Positions 25,501 through 34,802 of a DNA stretch of 64,000 nt are shown here, in pieces. This DNA is from Ephydatia muelleri. Its lineage: Eukaryota > Porifera > Demospongiae > Spongillida > Spongillidae. A model generated the notes under the pieces. The model searched no databases. It had not been told where the DNA came from and was given only the letters and a program-made list of their open reading frames with translations. Position 1 is the stretch's first letter. Every line of letters starts with the position of its first letter. The stretch lies in NCBI GenBank assembly GCA_013339895.1, contig JABACO010000016.1, forward strand, positions 4,173,767 through 4,237,766. Reading direction: 5' to 3'. A program made the translations under genes and the position numbers.

Positions 25501-28500
25501 GTACATGTAGTATCTTCTGCTTCATTTGTCCTCATTGTAGCATTTGTATTCAGTATTGTTACATATAAAGTATATGCACATCTATAACATGAAGGCAGTT
25601 TAGCAGGGCCTGTGTACATCTGTCCATGTGAATTTGTGTTTAGATGCCTCAGTGTATCCTATAACATATGATACTTTGTATGTACATGTCTATTGTGGGT
25701 ATTTTAACCAAAAACAAAAATACATGTGCATTCAACTCCCAAGGGTGCAGAATACAGACATATGCCATCATAATATTGGATTAACTCTCTATCCAGGAAC
25801 TCCAACAGCGGCCGATGCATGTGTAATTCAGGAATCATATAACTTCAATAACCCCTTGCGTGTTGTGTACTCACCTGGTAAAAGTAAGTTTATCAGTCTG
25901 TATGTTATAGTAGATTGCCACATTATGTTTAGTGACTGCACTGGGGGGTATGATGGAGTTGTACTATCATGCATATGCAGTTGTAAGGCACACACTTGAA
26001 TAGAGAAATGGTCAGATAGTTAGGCCCTTCCAGAGCTCCTTGATAGCTTAGCAGCTACAGTGTATGACAATAATACAGTAGCTGTAATAAATATTCATAT
26101 TGCTGCCACTGCAAGTTCTAAACTGCATGTAAAATATTTTTTTGGATCTGAAAGTTGTACTGTATACGTACGTGTATGACTTTCAAATCTACAGTACCTG
26201 TACTGTGTCATATTGTTTGGTTCCATAGACTGTTGCAAACATAACCCATGTACAGTAGTAAGCCATTAAACCTTTTTATCAGATTTCGCTCTCCCTAAGC
26301 TTAGTATTTGTCTGCTGGGTCTGGCTATGTTACAGTCTCTGATAGCTGCTGGTTGTATGTCTGTTGCAAATTAGTTACATCAATATCTACTGACCACCAT
26401 GAAGATTCTTAAGTGAATGTTGCACTGTTCTAGCGAGCACGCATGTTAGGAACTACATGTAGCTAATCGAAATAAGTTTTATTATGTAATTGTGTACTTT
26501 GTGTTTCATTGCAATGCACACAGTTATTGAGAAACAGGCTCTGTTTGAAGTTAGTGTGCGCAGTGTGATATTGGAGACTGTCAAGATGGTAAGACCTATA
26601 CAACTGTAGTATATGAATCGCTACTATCTACATCTCCTTACATGGGCACATGTTTGTAGTGTGAAGATGACAAGCTTGCCATAGTTATTAGGCTGTATGA
26701 AGCCTATGGAGGGAGCACCCGTGCAGCTATCCGAACTTGCCTACCTGTCACATCATATCAGAGGTGAATCTGATTATAAAGTTGGTGTGTATACAGACAC
26801 ATTATGTTTTGGAGTGTAATATTACTAGTATTTCCAAGTCAAGCTCAACTGTAACTCGTGCTACATACAAATACGCACAATAGTGACAACCAAACAACAC
26901 TCATACATGTATATGATATACAATATGCAATGTACAGTACATGTACATGTACATACACATAGTATTACATAATGAATAAAAGAGCACTTACATGTGCATG
27001 TACATGTACATACACATATATAAATAATGACAACAAACAGCGAGTCACTGGTACAGACTGCATAGTATGGGGAATAATAGCATGGTAATAATGTGCAGTC
27101 ACAAAAGCCATATGGAGGTGATAATTTACATTACAGTTGCTCACCCTGTTCAATGCTTGTTCTCAAGCTTTCAAGATAGTGCCTGGATTGGTGTGAGTGT
27201 GAAAAAGGTGGAATGAATCTGTAACAGGCATAGCACATTTTACGCTGTTTTGGTGAAGATAATTCTGCATCACTAGCAGATACCAGAATTGGCACGTCAA
27301 ACACATTAACTGCAATTATCTGCCATGGGATGCTGAATTGAAGCATTAATCTTTCTTCTCTAGCTCGTGATCCTTATTTTAAGGATGCTAATGATAGTGC
27401 ACTTCCATCCATGAAGAAATTAAATTGAGAAATTCATATCATTTTGATGTTGCCTTTTTATTTCAGCCTTAGAATATTTAGACAAGTTGGTAATTTAATA
27501 ATTTACTTCACTTTAGTTGCCATGCGTTGAGAATCAGACATATTATTTAAAACATCAAAGTTCTATGAAAAATATCTGTTGAAACATTTATGACCTCAGT
27601 GTTACATTGGCATTATCTATATATGTCACCTTGCAAAACCAAAAATCTGTAATTCTTTGCTGTTGCTGTGCCATTCAGATTGTACTTTTTTGCCTTCAGT
27701 TTCCCTACAAGGACTTGATGGATGACCAATTAAGATAACAATTAATTTACCTTATGAAAAAGTCAAACTTTTTGTCAATGTTGATTATAGCCATGGAGCT
27801 CATCTCCTTGTTCTTATATTTAAACACCGTCCTTATTTAAGGTTGTGTGGAAATTCAACAGATTGAAAGTTATGACTGCTGACACATTTTGCAACTCTGA
27901 CAAATCTTTTGCCATTCTGCTCCAATTTAGTCCACATTCCTTAGCCATTTAAAGGCTCTTTCAACTTCAAACTGTCCTGCTAATGTGTTCTTGATACTGC
28001 TATGAAGAACAGTGGTAGAACTAGAATTTTAATAGTCTCTTCCACGTTTCCACAGGTGCCAATTTTGTACATTTGTAGGGAAACATTGTAGTTCCTTTTG
28101 TTTCCCTTCAGCTTTGATTTGCTGCTACATGATAATAATATTTCGCACACACTGTACTATACGTTGCTAATCTACACAAGAAAGTTTCACATTTAGATTT
28201 CGATCCATAATCTGGGGGGGGGGGGGGGGCCCTTGGGTGAAGGGTTGGCCTTTTTAATTTACTTTGTTGTGTTTATAAACTCTTTCCTGTGCAGCCCACC
28301 TTTCACTTGTACCTCTCTGATAGTCTTAAATATTGTTTAAATCAGATTCTACATATGTTGTTGATCTGCCTATACTGTACACTGAAATTCGTATCAGTTA
28401 ATCAGTTTCTTAATTGCAGCTATAATTGTAGAGCAGAACAACGATTAGAAATTTCTTATGAAAGTTTGGCAGGATTGTAATTCACTTGCATTATTCATGT

Positions 28501-28723
28501 AGAGTATACATATTTCCATTTGTAACTCTATCACACAGCAATACATGTGTTATTACCTTTAAACAATCTTCCAAACATGCCCTCTTGTGTGTTAATATTT
28601 ATTCGCTCATGCAGGTGCAATTTACTTGAAGAACCTCTTGAACAACCAGTACCATTTACTGGAGCAATTGAACTCGAGTTCAAACCTTTCCAGATCATAA
28701 ACATATTGCTCAATGTGTCATAA
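5877..28723 (+). CDS. MAN2C1: Cytosolic/lysosomal-type alpha-mannosidase 2C1 (GH38)
   Basis: The gene encodes the GH38 alpha-mannosidase that trims free oligosaccharides in the cytosol during turnover of misfolded glycoproteins. At least 34 exons assemble along the whole length of the animal MAN2C1 family, about 1,050 residues (human is 1,040). Zinc and active-site signatures are present: GHCHIDTAWLWP (His and Asp ligands), [15 protein letters not shown] (catalytic Asp), and [12 protein letters not shown] (His ligand). There is no signal peptide, in keeping with a cytosolic enzyme. The start at 5877 gives [19 protein letters not shown], matching the family N-terminus. Odd points: a very short exon expected between 7315 and 9229 is not placed; exon 14 has an apparent 1-nt deletion; exon 25 may use a GC donor. 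A minus-strand gene sits in the intron 16996-20043. The symbol call is very secure; the intactness of this copy is less so. Confidence 0.95.
6264..6420. repeat. (GTGC)n then (GT)-rich microsatellite
   Basis: About 59 bp of GTGC tetranucleotide repeats followed by irregular GT repeats, in intron 2 of MAN2C1. Frames reading through it (Val/Arg/Cys or His/Thr-rich) are artefacts. Confidence 0.95.
7316..9228. other. Long MAN2C1 intronic stretch, unplaced microexon
   Basis: About 1.9 kb with no clear gene. It must contain the short exon 6 of MAN2C1. The rest shows TACATGTA motifs and ordinary intronic composition. Confidence 0.5.
10211..20156 (+). CDS. MAN2C1: MAN2C1 exons 8-20 (catalytic core)
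   Basis: Exons: 10211-10308, 11415-11506, 11757-11863, 12065-12175, 12706-12798, 14160-14276, 14448-14484, 14773-14830, 15386-15477, 15944-15997, 16183-16309, 16923-16995, 20044-20156. They carry the zinc ligands (exons 9/10, 13 and 20) and the [11 protein letters not shown] loop (exon 16). The GHCHID/TAWLWP motif is split by the intron between exons 9 and 10. All junctions are in phase except inside exon 14. The acceptor of exon 20 was chosen because it restores phase (split T+TG codon). Confidence 0.85.
14448..14484 (+). CDS. MAN2C1: MAN2C1 exon 14 with apparent 1-nt deletion
   Basis: The family expects a His-Asn-Thr-Phe-Phe-Trp-Glu-Gly segment here. The sequence has only four T's after ACA (14457-14460), where five would give Phe-Phe-Trp. 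The exon is therefore 37 nt instead of 38 and the downstream frame is lost: exon 15 then no longer reads [10 protein letters not shown]. No alternative acceptor rescues it, because the other frame meets TAA at once. A homopolymer sequencing error or a real frameshift are the two options. All later exons are intact, which favours an error. Confidence 0.75.
18009..18940 (-). CDS. Nested secreted protein: Ig-like/Cys domain plus Ser/Thr-rich mucin-like tail
   Basis: A three-exon gene on the minus strand inside the MAN2C1 intron 16996-20043. Exons (reading downwards): 18940-18871, 18806-18477, 18406-18009. They join in frame to 265 residues. The first exon is a signal peptide ([15 protein letters not shown]) ending in phase 1. 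The second encodes about 110 residues with six cysteines, a central [11 protein letters not shown] and a late [14 protein letters not shown], with N-glycosylation sites (NFS, NVT, NNS); this resembles an Ig-like fold but I cannot name the family. The third is Ser/Thr/Pro-rich with short tandem repeats (TYITMPLS twice), likely O-glycosylated. No transmembrane segment follows, so the product as modelled is secreted. A donor-like CAG|GTGACG inside exon 3 could instead splice to an unseen membrane exon. Confidence 0.65.
19470..19543. repeat. (GT)n microsatellite
   Basis: About 74 bp of uninterrupted GT repeat in the same MAN2C1 intron that hosts the nested gene. Confidence 0.97.
20474..28723 (+). 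CDS. MAN2C1: MAN2C1 exons 21-35 (C-terminal beta-domains)
   Basis: Exons: 20474-20504, 21807-21865, 21927-22077, 22268-22344, 22776-22870 (or -22891), 23186-23290, 23789-23858, 23907-23993, 24344-24487, 24876-24985, 25117-25196, 25797-25883, 26524-26588, 26660-26763, 28615-28723. Landmarks are [19 protein letters not shown] (exon 26), [18 protein letters not shown] (exon 29), [14 protein letters not shown] (exon 30), [10 protein letters not shown] (exon 34) and [11 protein letters not shown] before the TAA at 28721. Each junction keeps frame. Confidence 0.88.
20899..21020. repeat. Tandem duplication of about 60 bp
   Basis: Two adjacent copies share TGTACATTTGGCT, a T-rich core, then GCACCTCAAAACATGACGTG and TTCATGG or CTCATGG. 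They differ at a few positions. Located in a MAN2C1 intron. Confidence 0.85.
24295..24346. repeat. 26-bp tandem duplication over a 3' splice site
   Basis: Two copies (24295 and 24321) of a 26-bp unit containing TTTCAATTACTTTTAAGGTT. Each carries its own polypyrimidine tract and AAG|GTT acceptor. The second acceptor (24343/24344) starts MAN2C1 exon 29. Use of the first would insert 26 nt and shift frame. Confidence 0.85.
26764..28614. other. Last intron of MAN2C1
   Basis: About 1.85 kb without a recognisable gene. It holds several ACATGTAC clusters (near 26935-27010) and a poly(G) run (28214-28229). Short open frames here lack any family-like signature. Confidence 0.5.
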
Positions 28724-28824
28724 AGGATTTTCTCTGCCATACAGATATATCTTGCTGTACAAGTAGTACTACATGTAATGAATTGACTGTGTGTTAATTA
28801 ATGCAAGGTTGTATTTAAAAGCAC

Positions 28825-28830
28825 AATAAA
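28825..28830 (+). terminator. MAN2C1: Candidate MAN2C1 poly(A) signal AATAAA
   Basis: AATAAA 102 nt after the MAN2C1 stop codon, a typical distance for a short 3' UTR. Confidence 0.65.
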
Positions 28831-29294
28831 ACATAATTCACACAATATTCCCAACTATGACTGAGTACAGAGGTTGCATTCCCTTTTAAGATGACAACAG
28901 AAACCTGTTGAACAAGCATGTGGATTAGACATGGTGGGGATCCAATCTGGCAATGTCTAAAGCTTCTGAGCTGAACACACCTGTCTCAACAGCCACAAGA
29001 ACAAAGTTGTGGGAATCAGCATGGATGATTGTATTTAGTCTTTTCTTTGACTTTATATAGTACGGCTTCTTATGTAGAAGTAATACAGCATACAGTATAG
29101 TTAGGTGTCAGAGCACGCGGTGCATGCATACCCAAACAGGCCTGTGACCATAAGAATATAGTCCAGTAACACGTAATTAATACGAAGATTTGCATTGCTT
29201 TCAATTGACATGTTACAATGATTCTTTGGTGAAATATTCCTCATGAAGAAGTGGTACAAAATCCATGTGAATCTGGAAACCTGGCTAGTTGGAT

Positions 29295-29389
29295 GTACTA
29301 ATCAGTCTAGGCAACATTTATTGCGCATCCGATTTGTGCAAGGGAGCGTATAATAAATTTCATGCATCTCTAGTGTAATGAAATTATAA
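29295..29389. repeat. 95-bp direct repeat, copy 1
   Basis: Identical to 31928-32022 over 95 bp (begins GTACTAATCAGTCTAGGC, ends GAAATTATAA). The two copies lie in the same orientation 2.63 kb apart and bracket the TIR element and the SINE-like region. Confidence 0.93.
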
Positions 29390-30410
29390 ATATGAATGGT
29401 TCGCATTGCAAAAGATGTTCCTTTCTTAATTTAAGGTGCATGCGCACATGCTTTGATTGAAAATAGGTATTGATAGTTTATTTTTCCAATGAATGATGAG
29501 AAGAAGAAGACTGGGTAATTTCAAGTCCTTTTTAGTTGAACTGTAGGCTTGTTTGTTTGTAATATTGCTTTTAGTGCATTTTCTGTAATGTTTTTTTTTG
29601 ATTAATTAATAATAATAACACCCTACGCCTGACACAGACATAGGGAAGACAGCAACCCTCAGTTCTCTTTGTTTCTCAATTGGAGTCATGCAACACCAGT
29701 AATACGGCCGTCATTAACCTACTGCAAACATCACTTTTCCCCTGATTTAATTGGGTGAGAATCGGAAGGGAAAGGAGAGGAGGATAAATTGTTGTAATAA
29801 TGAGACCCACATACCTTTAGGAGAGGGTTGCGTTACGAAATATTTTATCATCGGTGAATCACTGATCCATCAATATTGGTCGTTTTATATCAAATGAATG
29901 AGTTCAGATGGTAACACACCTTTTTATTATTTAACACCGGATCCGTGAGAACAGGACATTTTTTGAGCTGATTTTGTCGAACGCACGTTTTTGAAAATTA
30001 GTTGGAAGCGGTCCAATTGTCGTAAACGCTATGAAATATAATAATACAACTCTCCACATGAATATTTATGCTTTCCCCACCTTCATACCTACTTCCTAGC
30101 CTATCCTGTGTTTGTTCAAAGTTCGTAACTTACAACCGTCACCGAAACTTGAAAGTACACTTTTTTCAGTGACGTTTTTCTCATTCGTAAACAGTGAATA
30201 TATTCTCATTTCTACACACAAACATCGAATTCTACTAATTTTGGCACCGCAGTCTTTCAGCTCTCTGAAAGACAGAGTTCAAAGCCAAATGTCTATCATA
30301 TAGGTCTGGGCACGATGGAAATAAGTAATTACGCGTATACGGGCGGAAGCTTCACGCTACATATAAGCCACGCATTTGTCGATTATCGTTTCTCTTACTC
30401 TCCCTTTTTT

Positions 30411-30436
30411 CTCTCTCTCTCTCTCTCTCCCTCCTT

Positions 30437-30523
<87 letters not shown>
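30411..30523. repeat. (CT)n microsatellite
   Basis: About 113 bp of nearly pure CT repeat inside the TIR element. Ser/Leu and Arg/Glu frames across it are artefacts. Confidence 0.97.
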
Positions 30524-30527
<4 letters not shown>

Positions 30528-30567
30528 TGTCAACGGCTTTTCTGATGTTAATCCTGCACAAAACGTA

Positions 30568-30807
30568 TCAGTTTTCATGTACTCTGTGATGCTCCTTACT
30601 AGCTCGTACGGGTGTATCTGGTAACGATCTATCCTTCCTTGGACGACCTGGACGTTGGTGGGGTTTGCATAGACAACACTTAGTGCAACGCGTTCCTCTC
30701 ACACTTAGTGCACACTGGTTTCTTGTGCTTCTCAGCACATGATGGCAACATTTTACACTCGACTCGTCCACTATAATGCCTAAATAACGAATTACGTCAC
30801 TTTCCAT
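30568..30807 (-). other. Cys-rich AT-hook-like frame inside the TIR element
   Basis: A 79-codon frame with eight cysteines (VKCCHH, NQC, TRCTKCCLC) followed by RPGRPRK, an AT-hook core. It could be a fragment of the Cys-rich C-terminal domain of a TTAA-type transposase or a chance frame. There is no upstream transposase domain in the element. I do not assign a function. Confidence 0.3.
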
Positions 30808-31284
30808 GGGTCTGGGGACTTACCAAGGCAAGTTGGCTTAACGTTTTGTACAAAATCTAAGCGGATTAATGAAATGTTATTCGCTATGATCTCTATTGGT
30901 AAACAAACTAAGCATGAAAGCACAATAAAACTTGTTGAATAGGGCTTGAGAAAAAAGTGTACTTACGTCCCCGCGATGACCGAGAAATTGCGAATCGCGT
31001 CTCTTACAATGCATACAGATCTAGCATCAATCTTGCTACAAGATTAAAAATGACATAAACAATTTCAGCGATGGTTGGGCTATCCAAAAATGCCACTCTT
31101 GTAGCGAGAAACACTTTTCCGACTAATTTTCTGAATGGAGGGGAGGGTTCGACAAAAAAAATGTCCTGTTCTCACGGATCCGGTGTTAAGCATTAGACAC
31201 AAATAATTCGACAAAACAAAATGCAAAGCTGCTAACAAGAAAATAAAATGATGCAAATATGCTAAGCTGAAGAAAGTCTAAAAG

Positions 31285-31310
31285 CCCCCCCCCCCCCCCC
31301 CCCCCCCCCC
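31285..31310. repeat. Poly(C) run
   Basis: 26 consecutive C's just outside the right end of the TIR element. Confidence 0.97.
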
Positions 31311-31513
31311 ACATTGCTTTCCTGTTTCCACTACTTTGAAGTTTTTTTTTTCCACTATACTAGTATCATTTAGTAGCTAACATCTCATAGTGATAAACAA
31401 TAGCACTCTTTTGTTTCAAACAACTTTTTGTAGAATCATATCTATCATAAATGACACACACAGTACTTGGCAACACTCTATGGCACTTTTCATTTTGGGG
31501 GAGGGGGGAGGGG

Positions 31514-31600
31514 AAGACATCGGTGTAGTTGGTACAGCATCGGGCTTGGAAGCATGGGTACCTGGGCTCAATCCAAGGCCAAGGTAAGGCATTTTTCTTT
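31514..31600 (+). repeat. tRNA-like SINE head
   Basis: TAGTTGGTACAGC (31526-31538) fits a pol III A box and GGGCTCAATCC (31564-31574) fits a B box, at tRNA-like spacing. The surroundings (GCATCGGGCTTGGAAGC) look like D-arm and anticodon-arm remnants, but no full cloverleaf with an acceptor stem is evident. A second, partial copy of GCATGGGTACCTGGGYTCAAT lies near 31770. Confidence 0.5.
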
Positions 31601-31621
31601 TTTACAAGAAAATGCTGGTAA

Positions 31622-31748
31622 GCAATATGGTGGGGTGTTTGCTGATACACAACTGCAAGACCTCCTAAGCCCCTCCCACCACCAGCCCCTCCTACCCGAA
31701 GCAATGGAGATAATCTCTGATTTAGGAGAAACACCCCACCATATTGCT
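31622..31748. repeat. Hairpin with 20-bp inverted repeats
   Basis: AGCAATATGGTGGGGTGTTT (31622-31641) is the exact reverse complement of 31729-31748. It sits next to the SINE-like segment. Confidence 0.85.
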
Positions 31749-31927
31749 AAGCCCCTCCTACCAGAAGAGATGCATGGGTACCTGGGTTCAATTTGGGGGA
31801 TAAGGCATCTTTCTTTTTTTCAAGTAAATGCTATCATTTACTTTACTACTTTACTCTTTGTTTTTTCTTTTGAGCTGTATTCTGATTTCTTACTGTCTTT
31901 ACGAACTGATCTTCAAACAGTACTCCA

Positions 31928-32022
31928 GTACTAATCAGTCTAGGCAACATTTATTGCGCATCCGATTTGTGCAAGGGAGCGTATAATAAATTTCATGCAT
32001 CTCTAGTGTAATGAAATTATAA
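31928..32022. repeat. 95-bp direct repeat, copy 2
   Basis: Perfect copy of 29295-29389 in the same orientation. Confidence 0.93.
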
Positions 32023-32857
32023 TCATTGAGCACGGAACACATATGAGGTATGTGATGCCTATTGTATACATGTAAGTAACTAAATAAAAACAAGGATTTA
32101 AACCAGAGTATCTGTTGTAATGCACTTAATTTTTTATTAGCCATACACTTCAAACCATGTGTTGTTCCTTTTGCTTGTTCTGGAAAGTTGCAAACATATT
32201 AACATTATATGGCGTACATTGGTGAACATATCTCTCACCCACTCTCATCAACCAATTCTGCCACAATGTCCCAGTCACCTTCACCATCTTAGTCCTGTTT
32301 TTATCTTCCATTTCAACAGAGTGATATATAAAGGATCAAGGTGTTCTTTTTCAGCACACATACCATAGCATTGCTGATTTATTTGACAATTCCAATGTGT
32401 TCTATGGCCCATAAAAATTAAAGATACATGCCCGTGTGATGTTTCCAATGATTGTGATAAAAGAAGTTATTAAAATAATAATGGAGTGACCAAGTGCCTG
32501 ATCTCTTTATTATAGCTATTCTTCATCCTCACATTATTTTCTATACATTTCAAAGCCAACAGCTTCTGCTTTGCACAAAAATGTATATTAAAAACTGGAT
32601 GCCCCAAGAACTTGACATCTGCAGTTAAGGCAAGCTGGTTGTTTGAACTGTCTTGTCCAGGAATAACTGCTCCTAGAACTATAAACCACGTAGAACTTCT
32701 TTACAACTGTAGTGGCTTCAACGAGATTCCATGTGCAGCTATGAGCACCACCCCTCTGTATTAAATACTTAACCCAGTAGCTAAAACATTGAGTGCACTG
32801 TAGAGAATTTCACCACTGAGAAATAACATTGTAACGCATTTACAAATGATGTAAATG

Positions 32858-34635
32858 TTATACTGCACCCTTCTTTCCAGCTCCAACTTTGGTCTTCGCC
32901 GTTCCACGCACCTTCTTCTGACGATTCTTCCTCTCCTTTCTTTGTTTGCGTGCCGTCTTTTTCTGATCCTTTGGTGGGTCAATCTGTTGGACCAATATAT
33001 ACAATGTCTCAGTATTGTGACTGCAAATTGCATGTCATATTTTACAACATTATAGATTGGATCACATCATTGCTAAATAACTTCTGCCAACCAATAAAAT
33101 CCTAAACATGCATTTGGATCACACAATTGCTAAATAACTTCTGCAAACCAATAAAATCCTAAACATGCATTTGGATCACATAATTGCTAAATAACTTCTG
33201 CAAACCAATAAAATCTTAAACATGCATTTAAGTGGCATTCCAATTGCACACCCTCACACAAATGCAGAAGTATCTAAAATGTTTCATAGAGTATACTGTG
33301 AAATCTTGCTCTTACTCATGCATGTTACACCTGTAAGTATGCAGGATATGCAAACAGCTCACTAGGACTTGCCCACTCACCCGCAGAAGTCTGTGCTTGG
33401 GTTCATTCTTCTTCATGACATCGACAGAGTCATAGATTAGAGCAAACCCAGTGGACTTGCCACCTCCATATGCTGTTCTGAACCCAAAGCATGTGACAAC
33501 ATCCTTTGTGGTCTTGTACATTTTCCCCAGCAACTCTCTGAGCTCATCCTTGGGAACATTGGGACGTCCAGGATGAAGCACATCAACGACCTAAGCAAAG
33601 GACAGGAGTAAGAAACAGAAACTATCTCCAGTCATGTACAAATCAAGAAAACAACTGACATCACGAAGACGCTGTCTTGTGAATTCTCAGGTCATCAGCC
33701 ATTTGCTTAATACAGGCACTTTCTTTGTACAACCCTACCCTGGCCGTCTCTCTAGTATACCAACAGTTTGTTTGCTATTGCTTTGTGAAACTTCACAGAC
33801 ATTTCACATTACTGCTCCGATCAGATTGCATCAAAAGGAAGGATGAAGAGATTTTGGTACAATTAACCCCGTAGCAATCAATTAGCCATACTGTTGGCTT
33901 TGACCCCACTGTTGTATTAGCCACTTCACTGTGCAAGCATTTCAGGACACTTTGTTAGAATGATCCCTGGGGATGCAAGTGCCTGTTGATATAGTACACA
34001 GGATAACTTGGTTTTAAAAGTTTGCGATGTTATCAGTTCCTGCACAATGCCAAATATTAATACAATTGCTAGGTCCTCACACCATCAGTGCACTTTCTAA
34101 GGATATTTCAAATATCCGCTAACAAAAACGCATTCCATAATGACATTTGGCTGCTTTGACCATTCCGATTTGTGATTTTGAAATATTTTGAAGGTGCAGT
34201 GTGTCTGTTACAATACAAGGACTGTGACCTGATCATTATTTAATCTAGCACTTATACAATAATAACCCCCCATAGCTTAGCTTACCATCTGCTTCCGCTG
34301 GAGCAGTCGGTTTGTCATGAATTTGCGCGTACGAAGAGTACAGGTAGCCTCTGCCTGAACGTCGAGAGGGGAGATGGAAATGTTTGCTCTGAAAAACCAT
34401 GACAATCAACGCGATCCTAGCCATGTGGATTCAAGGTGACGTTAACGAAATGATTTAGTCATCGCCGTTGCGCTTATCGCGTATGGTCGACGTCATTCGG
34501 GAATGTGTGCGCGTGTGTTCTATCCATTGCCACGCAAGAAATAAGTAACTACATCCATTGTTACAGGATACAACGCATCTGTTTCTGCTATTACAAACGG
34601 ATTGCAATAGATCGCAAACTCACCAGTGTGGCCAT
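32858..34635 (-). CDS. RPS24: Small ribosomal subunit protein eS24
   Basis: A 40S ribosomal protein that acts in small-subunit assembly and translation. Four coding exons on the minus strand: 34635-34624, 34354-34286, 33590-33381, 32983-32858. Joined, they give 138 residues without a frame break (human is about 133). Signatures: [17 protein letters not shown] in exon 2, KMYKTT and [21 protein letters not shown] in exon 3, [18 protein letters not shown] in exon 4. Exon 1 codes only MATL, like the tiny first exon of vertebrate RPS24. The exon 2 acceptor at GTTCAG|GCAGAG was chosen over an upstream AG because only it keeps phase. The family's ARHGLYEKKK segment is replaced by [11 protein letters not shown], so the sequence is somewhat diverged. 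It sits head-to-head with ANAPC2. Confidence 0.95.
33057..33227. repeat. Three tandem copies of a 57-bp unit
   Basis: Units start at 33057, 33114 and 33171 with TTGGATCACA and contain TTGCTAAATAACTTCTGC and ACCAATAAAATC. They differ at only a few positions. They lie in intron 3 of RPS24. Confidence 0.95.
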
Positions 34636-34802
34636 CTTATCGTCTCGAACAAACGTGGAAAAAGGACCTGTGCCACGTGCTACAGACAATTTTAATTAAT
34701 TAACTATTTAGCTTCTGGGAACCGGAATGACCGTTTAAATGTCCTCGTGAGCAGCATCATAGGTATAGCTTCTTTCTTGCAGCTGAGTCTCACGAATGAA
34801 AA
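34636..34802. promoter_or_regulatory. Bidirectional promoter between RPS24 and ANAPC2
   Basis: Only 167 bp separate the two start codons, so the genes must share or overlap promoters. No TATA box is placed convincingly for either direction. A TOP-like tract serves the RPS24 side. Confidence 0.7.
34657..34665 (-). promoter_or_regulatory. 5' TOP-like tract of RPS24
   Basis: On the minus strand CCTTTTTCC lies 21-30 nt upstream of the RPS24 ATG. A C-initiated pyrimidine tract at the transcription start is the hallmark of translationally regulated ribosomal protein mRNAs. The start site itself is inferred. Confidence 0.55.

Larger units (their letters stand above)
29935..31185. mobile_element. 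TTAA-flanked DNA transposon-like element with 30-bp perfect TIRs
   Basis: The left end starts CACCGGATCCGTGAGAACAG and continues ...GACATTTTTT. The right end (31156-31185) is its exact reverse complement over 30 bp. Both ends are flanked by TTAA (29931-29934 and 31186-31189), the target duplication used by piggyBac- and Kolobok-type elements. Weaker similarity continues inward (GTCGAAC on both sides). The 1,251-bp body holds a (CT)n tract and a 79-codon minus-strand frame at 30568-30807 that is Cys-rich with an AT-hook-like RPGRPRK. No DDE transposase is visible, so it looks non-autonomous. Confidence 0.8.
28831..32857. other. Mobile-element-rich spacer between MAN2C1 and RPS24
   Basis: Four kilobases between convergent genes. 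No host gene is recognised. It contains a 95-bp direct repeat pair, a 1.25-kb TTAA-flanked inverted-repeat element, a poly(C) run, a tRNA-like SINE head and a small hairpin, each listed separately. Confidence 0.6.

Noticed and set aside
29100-29130. Possible unusual codon usage or foreign DNA in the spacer
   Set aside because: Base composition is in the range of neighbouring intergenic DNA and there is no coding frame to assess.
30315-30624. Ser/Leu and Arg/Glu frames
   Set aside because: They follow the (CT)n microsatellite inside the TIR element.
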